From: Paraspadella gotoi | Lineage: Eukaryota; Chaetognatha | NCBI GenBank assembly: GCA_051294375.1 | Contig: CM119267.1 | Coordinates: 12,905,081 to 12,969,080, forward strand | Length of the DNA stretch: 64,000 nucleotides | Reading direction: 5' to 3' | In this document: positions 31,322 through 42,338 of the stretch, piece by piece | How the letters are laid out: each line of letters opens with the position of its first letter | How positions within the stretch are numbered: the stretch's first letter is position 1 | Notes under the pieces: generated by a model | What the model saw: the letters and a program-made list of their open reading frames with translations, nothing else | The model's database searches: none | Told to the model about the DNA's origin: nothing | Program-made: the position numbers and the translations under genes

Positions 31322-32781
31322 GAGGAAAGGTCATTCAGCATAAACAATGCGTAACCATTTGTATTAGAGCTAATACATCGAGAAATACATTATAGCCATC
31401 AGTAAATCACAAAAAAATAGTTTTTATTTATATATAAACATTCTGTTTTCAATAATTTTTTTAAATTCGGTAATAACAAATTGTCAGCTTAAACGGTAAG
31501 CCATATTTTTAAAGAATTTTGTTTTTCAATACTGGTTGTTAAAAAAATTCTAGGTACAGAAGTTACTAAAACACAGTAAAGGGAAAGTTTTAGAAGAGGA
31601 GAATTAAACAATTAATCCTTGTTAACTCTTGTTGGTTTTCACAAGTCATGAACAATAAATCTTCAGTTAAAAAGATGGTAAAGGAGGAATTTTGAGATAC
31701 AATGAATCTACACTGAATTTTGAAGAGGTTTGCAGCCTTAAAACGACTACACATAATATTGATTTAAAAATTTGATTAGCAATCTTAAATAGAGCCAAAC
31801 TTGTCAATGGGGTGGGTCAGAAGTTTGAATTTGGGAAACCTTTCCCAATGAAACTTCATACATTTCTGAGAAAACTTTCAATGGACGCAAAATTTTCTAA
31901 AATGGCGAGAAGCATTAGATAATTAATTTTTTAATATTATTTATATATAGGAAGATGCTAAAAATTTAAATTTGCATTTTGGTATTCTTTTTAAAGCAGA
32001 TTCAGATAGCTTAATGAAAAGTTATCTCAAAATGAATCTTTTCAATATTGATGTAAGTGGGTTTCAAAATTGGAAAAAACCTTAAAAAATCTCACATCAT
32101 CAATCTATCCGCGAATTTTACAGTTTTTACTAATTCTTCAGTAATGAAAACATCACAATTTAAAAAAGCTTGTAATTATATTTTTGCCTAACTTTTTAGC
32201 CTAACAGAATCAATTAAGAAAACTTAAAATATCCAAAAAAAAATGTTTTGATATTATATAGCAAATAAAAATATTTTAGACCCAACATTCACTCATAGGT
32301 TCGGGCACATTTTCTGTCAAAAACAATATTTAACACAATAATATACCAATAATGGATTCGTTTAATGCTGTTCCATTAAAATTTGAATTTGGTCGGCTAC
32401 CTCTACTTAAAATACAGTTGCAATAAAATGTAATAGGAGACTATTTGATAAACGCGTTCCAGTTAGGAAGAATAGGGTTAAGTTAAAAATGTTTCATTTT
32501 CAAGGATACAAGTTGAAATTTAAAAATGTCTCTCTATTACATTTTTCGAATTCACAAATAAAAAATTCATAAAAAATATCAGATGGATTGGCTTTTTCGT
32601 TTGACCTGCAACTCTTCAGATAGGTTTCTTTTATTTTATATTATAATTAAAACCGATATAAAATGGTGTAGAATGTATCAAATGTTTAATGTAAATACAT
32701 TTCGGAATCACCAGAAGCTCAGCTTTTTGAATCTGTACTCTCTTCTGCTATTTTTGAAGTTGAATTGAATGACCCTTTTTC
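31322..32781 (+). mobile_element. TTAA-flanked MITE, copy 2, with nested insertion
   Basis: Bounded by TTAA at 31318-31321 and 32782-32785, with termini GAGGAAAGGTCATTCA and TGAATGACCCTTTTTC. Removing the nested 7-bp-TSD element at 31790-32405 restores about 840 bp, the family length. Confidence 0.85.
31790..32405 (+). mobile_element. Element with 7-bp TSD, copy 4 (nested)
   Basis: Inserted into the TTAA MITE. CTTAAA flanks both sides, and the uninterrupted MITE copy at 49.5 kb shows the empty site (CAATCTTAAAAACATTTT). It contains many single-base indels compared with the copy at 28211, probably uncorrected sequencing errors. Confidence 0.75.
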
Positions 32782-32792
32782 TTAAAGACTGA

Positions 32793-34566
32793 TATTAATA
32801 ATTAATTAATTAATTATTTTTATAGTGAATTTAAAAATTAAAAACATCCTACTCTTTATTCTATTATTTAAAGTTAAGATAAAATTTTGTGTGTGGTAGA
32901 AAATTGTACAAGTAAAGTGAGTTTTAATGGAAAAAAACAAAAGTCACATTTACTTTAATTTATTTAAAAAAATTTTTTTTTTACCAAATTATGCAAGTTG
33001 ACCAAATTATGAGTTAACCAATTAAGCAAATTGACCAATTTATGCCAGTTGACAAAATTATGCAAGTTGACAAAATTATGCAAGTTGACCAATTATGCAA
33101 GTTGACCAAATTATGAAAGTTGACCAAATTATGAAAGTTGAGCCAAATTATGAAAGTTGACCAAATTATGAAAGTTGACCAAATTATAAAGTTGACCAAA
33201 TTATAAAAGTGACCAATATTATAAAAGTTGACAAATTATAAAAGTTGACCAATTATAAAAGTTGACAAAAAGTTGACCAAATTATAAAGTTGACAATAAA
33301 TTACCAAATTATAAAAGTTGACCAATTTATAAAAGTTGACCAAATTATAAAAGTTGACCAAATTATAAAAGTTGACCAAATTATAAAAGTTGACCAAATT
33401 ATAAAGTTGACCAAATTATAAAAGTTGACCAAATTAAAATTGACCAAATTATAAAAGTTGACCAAATTATAAAAGTTGACCAAATTATAAAAGTTGACCA
33501 AATTATAATACAAGATATAGTGACCAAATTATAAAAGTTGACCAAATTATAAAAGTTGACCTAAGTTGACCAATTATAAAAGTTGACCATTAAGTGACAA
33601 TATAAAAGTGACCAAATTATAAAAGTTGACCAAATTATAAAAATTACCAAATTATAATGAGGTTAACCAAATTATGCAAAAAAATTTGATTGGCACTAAA
33701 TATAAAAAAATAACCAATCATTTTAAAGTTTACCAAATTATATCAGTTGAACCTAATTATATCAGTGAGCTCTTTTGACCTAATTATATCAGTGACCTAA
33801 TTATATCAGTTGACTAATTATATCAGTTGAACCTAATTAATATCAGTGACGCAAATTTTATATCAGTGACTAATTATGTAAGTTGACCAAATAATGCAAG
33901 TTGAGTGTTGGCGCAGCTATTGGTTCATTGATTGATGTAATTGAGAATAAAATATTATTTTTATTTTATTTTAATTAAAGAATGAAAAAGATAGAGAGGA
34001 GAGAGAGAGAGAGGAAGGAGAGAGAGATAGGAGGGAGAGAGAGCGTTCCAGGGGGCAGGTTCCCAAGGGGAAAGGGTTTTTCTAGCCCTGGGGGGATTCC
34101 CCCTGGGAGTGGCCCTTTGGGCCCAAAAAAAGGTTACAGGGGACCGCCTCAGCCTGGTAAAGATTTGCCTGCCCGTGGGGGCCGCCCGCGCGGAGCGCAT
34201 CCCGCGAGCTGCCCTAGCACCGCACCTCCGGGGGAGGCGATTCTGAAGGATGACATACTTAGGTAACTGCGAAAATTTTTTTTCCATCATGGTAAGTATT
34301 AGTTTGCGGACTAGCATCAAAAACAAAGAGGCGGTGGAATGGTTATGAAATTGGTACAACGAATATAAAAATTATTCATTCATTTAATAAATAAGCTATC
34401 TTTGCCCTGACTTTGGACAGGCTTTGTGGTTTAAGGCCTTTATGTTATAGCTGGGTAAGAAGAAGAGTGAAAAATATTTAAAAACTCAAAACAAAAAAAA
34501 AATAGTTGGTCCCTTAAATTGTTACTACGTAATAAAAAGAAATACTTCAACCTCATTACTCAATGT
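32793..34566 (+). repeat. 1.7 kb duplicated block, copy A
   Basis: Direct copy of 35821-37498: AATTAATTAATTAATT start, a 130-bp lead, a minisatellite of 18-bp units, a GA microsatellite, a GC-rich patch (about 34040-34245), a partial R1 repeat and an identical end ACCTCATTACTCAATG. This copy has more indels than copy B. Confidence 0.85.
32985..33910 (+). repeat. Minisatellite, 18-bp unit TTGACCAAATTATAAAAG
   Basis: Several dozen imperfect units. They vary from TTGACCAAATTATGCAAG at the edges to TTGACCTAATTATATCAG at the 3' side, so the unit types occur in ordered zones. Open frames across it are repeat artefacts. Confidence 0.9.
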
Positions 34567-35820
34567 AGCAAGATCACGAGTTTCGCGAGAGGGGGATCAG
34601 GTTCCGAGAATTTCGGCTTTTTTTTATGGTCTCGCCTCGATTCGAACGGCATGCCCGTAATAAATAGTATAAAAATGGCATATTTCGAAGCGTGGCGTCT
34701 TGGGAAGCCCTTGCCGGTGGAGCGCGAGAAAATTCGGTCATCTTGACATGAAAAAATGGACCTAAAGTGGACTGGTTTCACCGGTTTTTTTTACTTTCTC
34801 ATCTTAGACTTGATCGTTCTACTAATCTATGTTGATTATTTTTTTGACCTTACACATTCTGATAATTGGCGTCTGGCTAAGACAGGGTATCTTATTTGTT
34901 TATATTTTGCAAGCTTGCTTGTTTAATTTAACAATCAAATGAACTGCTTTTTAGGCCATTAATTCGAACGTAACGCGATAGTATTTTTTACTTTTTATTT
35001 TCCCTTCGGCGAGACGAGGGTTTTATCTTCTGTTTCTGGGTGGAGCGCACGAAAAATTCAAGCGTTTTTTTTTTTAAATCCTAAGAAAACAAAGGGCTTT
35101 TGTTTCGATTAACATTTTATATTGACCGACCGAGCATAATGACTCTACCGCGAAATCCAAATCGAAAGCCATGGCCTTGCGACGAGCAACCGCGGTTTCC
35201 GAAAGAGAGAATTTTGGTGCTCGTTTATTTTGAAACATATCTCCCGCCTTCCCGCTGTATTTTTTTAAATTAGATTTTTTTGAAAATATATATAATTAGG
35301 GGTATTTATCAAGTATTTATTAGATTTTTAAAATGTTATCTTTTCATCTTTTATCTTCTTTCTCTTCGTTTTCCATCGACGATATATGTCGCTCCGCGAT
35401 TAGAAAAAAATCCGAAAGAACGAAGCGGTTTCTGATAATTTTGGTTCCTCGCCATTTTTGCACCAATGCGCAGTAAATATTACAAAACCATGGATGATTC
35501 TGATACGCAGTATTTGGGCTATCCAACGCAGCCGGAACAAAGAAAATCCATAAAGGTTTTAACTAAAAAATACTTAAAATAAACACGGTGTTTAGACTGA
35601 TTTCCTTTTGAATTTTTTATTTTGCGGTACTTACTGTATAAGTCAAATAATATTACAGCGATAATGCACTGATTCCGATTCTGTTGGGTTAGCCTATATT
35701 TCAAGCACATAACGAAAAAATAATTTACATTATAGTAAGAAAATTGGAGCAATTAATTCATTTTTTTTCCAAAATTTATTATCATTTTATTTCTTACTGT
35801 TTTTGCCAAACATGCCCTTA
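34567..35820. other. Single-copy DNA between the duplicated blocks; possible exons
   Basis: Locally higher GC. A short plus-strand frame 35490-35555 (starts MDDSDTQYLGYPTQPEQRK) ends at a GT. It could be a 5' exon of the zinc-finger gene, but its phase does not match the best acceptor there. A frame at 34567-34746 and a 44-codon frame at 35138 are open but unrecognised. I cannot support a gene here. Confidence 0.3.
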
Positions 35821-37498
35821 TTAATAATTAATTAATTAATTATTTTTTATAAGTGAATTTAAAAATTAAAAACATCCTACTCTTTATTCTATTATTTAAA
35901 GTTAAGATAAAATTTTGTGTGTGGGTAGAAAATTGTACAAGTAAAAGTGAGTTTTAATGGAAAAAACAAAAGTCACATTTACTTTAATTTTATTAAAAAA
36001 ATTTTTTTTTACCAAATTATGCAAGTTGACCAAATTATGAGTTAACCAAATTAAGCAAATTGACCAATTTATGCCAGTTTTGAACAAAATTATGCAAGTT
36101 GACACAAAATTATGCAAGTTGACCAAATTATGAAAGTTTGACCAAATTATGAAAGTTGACCAAATTATTGAAAGTTGACCAAATTATGAAAGTTGACAAA
36201 TTATAAAGTTGACCAAATATAAAAGTTGACCAAATTATAAAAGTTGACCAAATTATAAAAGTTGACCAATTATAAAAGTTGACCAAATTATAAAAGTTGA
36301 CCAAATTATAAAAGTTGACCAAATTATAAAAGTTGACCAAATTATAAAAGTTGGACCAAATTATAAAAGTTGACCAAATTATAAAAGTTGACCAAATTAT
36401 AAAAGTTGACGCAAATTATAAAAGTTGACCAAATTATAAAAGTTGACCAAATTATAAAAGTTGAGACCAAATTATAAAAGTTGACCAAATTATAAAAGTT
36501 GACCAAATTATAAAAGTTGACCAAATTAATAAAAGTTGACCAAATTATAAAAGTTGACCAAATATAAAGTTGACCAAATTATAAAAGTTGACCAAATTAT
36601 AAAAGTTTAGACCAAATTATAAAAAGTTGACCAAATTATAAAAGTTGACCAAATTATAAAAATTTACCAAATTATAAAGGTTAACCAAATTATGCAAATT
36701 GACTAAATTATAAAAAAATAACCAAATTCTTAAAGTTTACCAAATTATATCAGTTGACCTAATTATATCAGTTGACCTAATTATATCAGTTGACCTAATT
36801 ATATCAGTTGACTAAATTATGTAAGTTGACCAAATAATGCAAGTTGGTGTTGGCGCAGCTATTGGTTCATTGATTGATTAATTGAAATAAAAAATATTAT
36901 TTTTATATTTTATTTTAATTAAAGATGAAAAAAGATAGAGGGAGAGAGAGAGAGAGGAGAAGGAGAGAGAGATAGGAGGGAGAGAGAGCCGTTCCAGGGG
37001 GCAGGTTCCCAAGGGGAAAGGTTTTTCTAGCCCCTGGGGGATTCCCCCTGGAGTGGCCCCTTGGGGCCCAAAAAAAAGGTTACAGGGGACCGCCCTCAGC
37101 CGGTAAAGATTTGCCTGCCCCTGGGGGCCGCCCCGCGGAGCCATCCCGCGGAGCTGCCCCTAGCACCGCCCCCGGGGGAGGCGATTCTGAAGGATGACAT
37201 ACTTAGGTAACTGCGAAAATTTTTTTTCCATCATGGTAAGTATTAGTTTGCGGACTAGCATCAAAATACAAAGAGCTGAATTTTATGAAATTGGTACAAC
37301 CAATATAAAAATTATTCATTCATTTAATAAATAAGCTATCTTGCCCCTGACTTTGGACAGGCTTTGGTGGTTTAAGGCCTTTATGTTATAGCTGGGTAAA
37401 AAAGATGAAAAATATTTAAAAACTCAAAACAAAAAAAAAATAGTGGCTAAATTTTACTACGTAATTAAAAAAGAAATACTCAACCTCATTACTCAATG
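35821..37498 (+). repeat. 1.7 kb duplicated block, copy B
   Basis: Cleaner copy of 32793-34566, with the minisatellite at about 36010-36845, a GA microsatellite at 36930-36990 and a GC-rich patch at 36990-37180. It ends at the first codon of the zinc-finger open frame. Confidence 0.85.
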
Positions 37499-38626
37499 CT
37501 CAAAAATGTTTTAGACAAAAAATACTGTGTCAACTATGCATCGATCTCGTGCTTGTCTGTGATCGACCGCTTGCCTCCTGAAATCCGACCTCACATATCA
37601 AGTTACCAGTTGCCCACGAAAGAGCTTTTTTTAGAAGACGGTCACCTTGTCAAATGGGTCGGTAGGAAATCTAGAGGGAGGCCACCCGATAGTCTTTCGT
37701 GCTCGTCGGATGAGGAAACTGACGACAAAGACGAATCTGGCCCGGCCGATCAACCCAACGGGGCGTGGAGCTTTTTAGGTTCGCCTTCTTCTGTCACAGT
37801 AGACAGATACGATTTGACTTCCGATGCCATCGACAGCCTTGACTCCTTAATAGCACTCGACGCTGTGGACGCAACCGTCCTATCGATTCCCAAAGACGAA
37901 ACAATAAAGCCCCTTGTAATTTATGACGCCAAAGCGCCTGTTTCCTCCGATGATATTCCATCTGAGACATCGCGTTCTTCTTCTTGCAGCGTCAAAATAA
38001 TCGAATCGACACGATCTCGAAGCAAGTCTCATAGAATCGAGACTCGAAAGAAGCGAAAACGAGGGAAAAAGGTGAAGATTCTTCGTCCCGAGTATTTCGC
38101 CCCGCCCTCTTCGGACACGACTGACGTAGAAGACTCGGCGACAAAATATTGTCCGCTGTGCGCAAAAGAGTTTTCCATCCAACGGCTACTTAAGAGACAC
38201 CTACGCAGGTGCATTCTGTCATTTGACGCGATCCCATCGACGAAAACACAGAGAGCGCTTTTCTGCCCGGAGTGTAGCCATTCCTTCCTAAATCAGGACG
38301 ATTACCAACGCCATCTCTCACGAGCACACGGTCGATCAATGCTGGAGACTTCTGTGGGAGGAAAACTGGACAAGGGCTACTTCCGATTTAGATTTCCTAC
38401 AGACGAAGAGAAGTGTTTGAGATGCGAGATACGATACAGCTGTCCTGACTGCGTCAAACATTTCGCCACTACGGAACGCATGATGGCCCATTACAAGTCG
38501 GTCCACAGAAGGCCCAAGTCGCATCACGAGTGTCCGGTATGTCGCACATCTTTCTTCGAAAACGATGAAATAGATTCATTGCTCTGCGCCGCTCAGTGCC
38601 AAGTCGAGTGCTTGCGAGCTTGTTAG
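37496..38626 (+). CDS. C2H2-type zinc-finger protein
   Basis: Single open frame of 376 residues, probably nuclear and nucleic-acid binding. An N-terminal region without recognisable fold (DRLPPEIRPHISSYQ at about 24-38) is followed by an acidic Ser-rich stretch and a basic cluster RKKRKRGKKVK (about 184-194), a likely nuclear localisation signal. Then come zinc-finger modules: C2HC at C219/C222/H235/C239, C2H2 at C257/C260/H273/H278, a CLRC pair at 307-310, C2H2 at C316/C319/H332/H337, and a final CPVC at 346-349 with cysteines at 364 and 368. The ATG lies at the very end of the 1.7 kb repeat block. A TTTTAG acceptor at 37505-37510 suggests the true exon may begin there with an upstream exon elsewhere. 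No orthologue assigned. Confidence 0.75.
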   Translation: MLKNVLDKKYCVNYASISCLSVIDRLPPEIRPHISSYQLPTKELFLEDGHLVKWVGRKSRGRPPDSLSCSSDEETDDKDESGPADQPNGAWSFLGSPSSVTVDRYDLTSDAIDSLDSLIALDAVDATVLSIPKDETIKPLVIYDAKAPVSSDDIPSETSRSSSCSVKIIESTRSRSKSHRIETRKKRKRGKKVKILRPEYFAPPSSDTTDVEDSATKYCPLCAKEFSIQRLLKRHLRRCILSFDAIPSTKTQRALFCPECSHSFLNQDDYQRHLSRAHGRSMLETSVGGKLDKGYFRFRFPTDEEKCLRCEIRYSCPDCVKHFATTERMMAHYKSVHRRPKSHHECPVCRTSFFENDEIDSLLCAAQCQVECLRAC

Positions 38627-38957
38627 CAAGTTTTGTATTGCTATATTCTAAAGTGAGAATTTTGTTTTTGAGCCAGTTTCCTTATTAGGTTTGATTTGAT
38701 CTGATATCGTTGGATTTAAGTAGTTTTAACTACGCTTTGTAAGTTTGTATTTTGTTACGTGTTTTTAGTCCTATAGGAAATATGGATGTTTTCTATTATT
38801 TTTTTTTCATAGAGAGCGCTTACCGTAGAAATTTATTTCACTTTCGATCAATCAAGTTGTCTGTATAATTTGTGAATTTATTAACCAATTTCTTCATTAG
38901 TTGCATTGTTATTACATTTCTATAGATGAAACCAATTCCTCGGCCCTTATTATAATT

Positions 38958-41900
38958 ATCTCGCCAGACGGGCTTTATCACGTTTTGGGCTTAGATAACC
39001 ATTTAGTATTGTTTCTTTGTGCCGTCATTGTCGTCACGCTTTTTAAATAATAATAGCTTAAGTGTCTAACCATAGGAAGTTAAAAATTTAGATATGGGTT
39101 TTCATCATTGAGGTTTTTTAAATTGTTGTTTCATATTCCTCCACTCATTAGTTTGTTTTTTTATTTTTTTTATATTTATTTATATATTATATTTATATTA
39201 TATTATATATATATATTTATTATTTTTATATATATATATTAAGGCGGGTTAAATTTGGTCCCTTTTTATCATTAGAAGTTCTGTCATATAAAATTCATTT
39301 GTCCATCATATACTTAATCAATATTTATTATCACTTTTGTAACTAGTGAAGCACAGTATAACATTAAAGTATTTAAATATTTATAAATGTATAGGCAATG
39401 AAAAAAAAATTTGTAAAAGTTTTATTTTTAAGAACGGATTCAGATAGCCCATAAAAAGTTGTTTACACAAAGTATGCATTTTTTAATATTTCGATGATAA
39501 GTGGGTCAAATAATTGAAAAACCCTTAAAAATCATCTTCATCTGAAGAAGTGATGCGAGTCGAAACATGTCCATTTCACTATGAAATAAAAATTGTTAAA
39601 TCTCTCTTCAAAACTGTTCTAAATCAAATTACAACGAAACAGAAAAAAAAAATACAATGTTATCATCATACCATAATTTTTATAGTTTTTGTTAATTTTA
39701 ACCAATAAAACATAAAAATTTGGAATTCTTGTAATTTTTTTTTATTTATTTTTTCAAGCTCTACCCGAATCCGTTTTTAAAAATTTGGAATTTGAAATAT
39801 AAAATTTTTATGATTTATGTTATTAACTATACATAAAATCTTAATTTTTAACATTATTTATATGACAGAACTCGTAGTTTTTACCTTGTTTCGCCTTAAT
39901 ATATATACAGTGGCTGTCCAGCGGTTGTTCAGCTATCTCTTTTTCTCTTTTAAATATATGTCGCTCTTTTAATTATATATCGCTCTTTTTTTCCGTCGCT
40001 GCTTCTTTTGCTTTGTCTAAAAACGAGTTAAGCTCTACAGTGGCTGTCCAGCTTTTCGTTTTATTTGCGGCAATAAATGACTATCATCGCATCAATGAAT
40101 GAGTATTATTGCAGCAATGAATGATTATCATTGCATCAATGAATGACTATCATCGCATCCATCATTTGGTTATCATGGCATCAATCATTTGGTTTTTATT
40201 GCATCAATATTTGGTTATCATTAGAGTTCTGATAACCGTTAATTTTTTAGGAAATTCGCTTAACCGTTAAAACTTACATTTTTAACAGTTAAGATCGGTT
40301 AATCTTATAATTTAACTTTAAATTTTAAATATTAAGATTTAAAACAAACTAAAGTATTTAATGATATTTTCTCTTTAACACTGGCTCTTGAATGCGCTGA
40401 TAAAGACTTGAAACAGATTCGAAACATGTCTGTTTTTTATGTCAAATGAAATTGTTGTTGTAACAAAACAAATATTTTTTGCTAATCTCATAAAACAACG
40501 AAACGAAAGGATACCATCAAATTCTAATTCTATATTTTGTTTTCTCTTTCTCTCTTTTGCTTTCTCTTTTTCTTTCTCTACTTCTTCTCTTCCTCATTAT
40601 TTTTGTAGTTGTTAGTTTCTTAAACGCTTGTTTTCTGTTGTTAGTCTTTCATAAACTATGATAGACTGGTTGATTTATCGATTAATCAAAATATTTATTG
40701 ATTAATAAATATATTTTTCAGTTTAATTAAAAAGTATATAATCATTATTCTTTTTTATATGTCTTTTTTAAGATTTGTTCCTTCTATTATTAATTTTTAA
40801 ATTTTTTAAAACAGTTTTTTTTATTTGGTTTTTTATTAATTTTTTTCATTCATTTGGTTTTATTTCATTTGCTTCTTTGATCGTATTAAAGAAGGAAAGA
40901 AAAAGAGAGAAAAAATAAAATAAGAGGGATTATTTATTTTTAGCAAATTGAATAAATATTATTGCATGAAAGAACAAAAAAAAGGAAAAAGGTAAAATCA
41001 AAGGGCGAATAAAGGAGAAAAAAGAGGGGGGGAAAGAAAAAGGGGAAAAGTGAGAAAGAAAAAGAAAGGAACAGGACGAGATAAATAAAGGGGAAGAAAG
41101 AATAAGAGAGAGATTAGGATAGAAAAAAAATAACAAAAGAAAAAAGCAGGAAAAAAGTGGAGAAGAGAGAGAGGGGTAAAAATATGGTGAGAAGGGGAGA
41201 GGAGAATAAGAGTGAACAGGAAAAAATTTTTTTCTTTTTTAAATTTAAAGATTTCATACCAAAAAATGAAAAAAATCATATTTGAAAATTAACCGAATTT
41301 AACCGTTAAAATATATAATATATATATAATATATATATAATAATATAAGTTAAAATTATTTTTAACCGTTAATAACCGTTAACAGTTAACGGTTATCGGA
41401 ACACTAGTTATCATCGTATCAATACTTTGGTTATCATCGTATCAATAATTGGTTATCATTGTATCAATCAATCTATTATTATTATATCAATCAATTAATT
41501 ATTATTACATCAATCTATTACTATTATAATTATAATAATTTGTTATTGCATCAATCATTTGTTATTTTCGGATTTTTTTATTATTTTCTTTGATACAGTG
41601 TCCCAATGGTACTATTGGTTAACTTTTACATATTGTATGGAATTGTATTATTAAATGTGATTTCTAAGATAATAATATCAAAGATAAGTTCTTACCATTT
41701 ATGATACTATATTTCGAATTCAATTTTTATCAATTTTTTTGCAGACCATTCAATTTAAATGAGTCCTCATTTCTCACTTTTTTAATTTTTAAAAAAATTA
41801 TATAATTTAAATTGTAAGTTATATAAATAAATAAAATGCATTAATAAAAAAAATATTAAAAAAATATAAAAATTGATTAAAATATGTTAATTTAATATTT

Positions 41901-42270
41901 ACATTTTATTATTTGAAGTTGTGAGCGATTGAATCATTAAGCCAGAACAAAATGGTTGTTATTTATTCAAAAATATATTATTAAATCAATATTATAAAAA
42001 ATATTTGATAAATATTAAAAAATATTTAATTTAAAATTTTTTTTAAAAAAATCATTGAAAAAATTTTATGCCTTTGTTTTATGTAATAAATACAGGAGTT
42101 TGCTTTGTTCAATTTTTAAAATTTAGGTATCCTATAAAATGGTCCATACTTGTGCGCATATTCATTTTTCGATCTGGTATAAGAGCAGTAAGATTTTTTT
42201 AACAGACAGTACCATTGGGACACACTGTAGTAACGTCTGGTGAGATCACTATACTTATAAGATTTTTTTT
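38958..42270 (+). mobile_element. Helentron/HINE-like element A3 with nested insertions
   Basis: Left end ATCTCGCCAGACG (38958-38970), right end CGTCTGGTGAGATCACTATA (from 42234). Internal parts match A5: a CACGCTTTTT block, GCTGTCCAGC motifs with a TTTCTCTTTT tract (39910-40055), the TCATCGCATCAATGAATGAC minisatellite (40077-40215), then ATCAAT-type repeats (41407-41560). A hAT-like element (40222-41406) and other sequence are inserted. It ends about 70 bp before the SPOP-like start codon. Confidence 0.7.
40222..41406 (-). mobile_element. hAT-like non-autonomous element, copy 2
   Basis: Termini TAGAGTTCTGATAACCGTTAA and, inward from the right, TAGTGTTCCGATAACCGTTAA, flanked by the 8-bp repeat GTTATCAT (40214-40221 and 41407-41414). 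It sits inside the minisatellite of A3, which itself contains that 8-mer, so the flank alone is weaker evidence here than for copy 1. A decayed hammerhead-like segment lies at 40398-40434. Confidence 0.75.
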
Positions 42271-42338
42271 ATCGCACGTAGGCTAATTATAAAAAAATAT
42301 CGCTTTGAATCAATTAAACACAAATCTAGCGGTCCAAA

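Noticed and set aside
33014-33513. Minus-strand frames rich in FIIWSTF / NLVNFY repeats (also 35902-36524)
   Set aside because: Translations of an 18-bp minisatellite; any array with a unit divisible by three stays open.
33961-34359. 132-residue minus-strand frame over the GC-rich patch, and its plus-strand shadow
   Set aside because: It is part of the duplicated block, is frameshifted in the second copy (36878-37144), and is open only because of GC content.
35490-35555. Possible first exon (MDDSDTQYLGYPTQPEQ) of the zinc-finger gene
   Set aside because: It ends at GT in phase 0, whereas the best acceptor at 37510 needs phase 1. No consistent join was found, so it is left as a note.
33000-37000. 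CRISPR-like array or other prokaryotic repeat system
   Set aside because: Units are contiguous with no unique spacers, and the region is eukaryotic minisatellite DNA.
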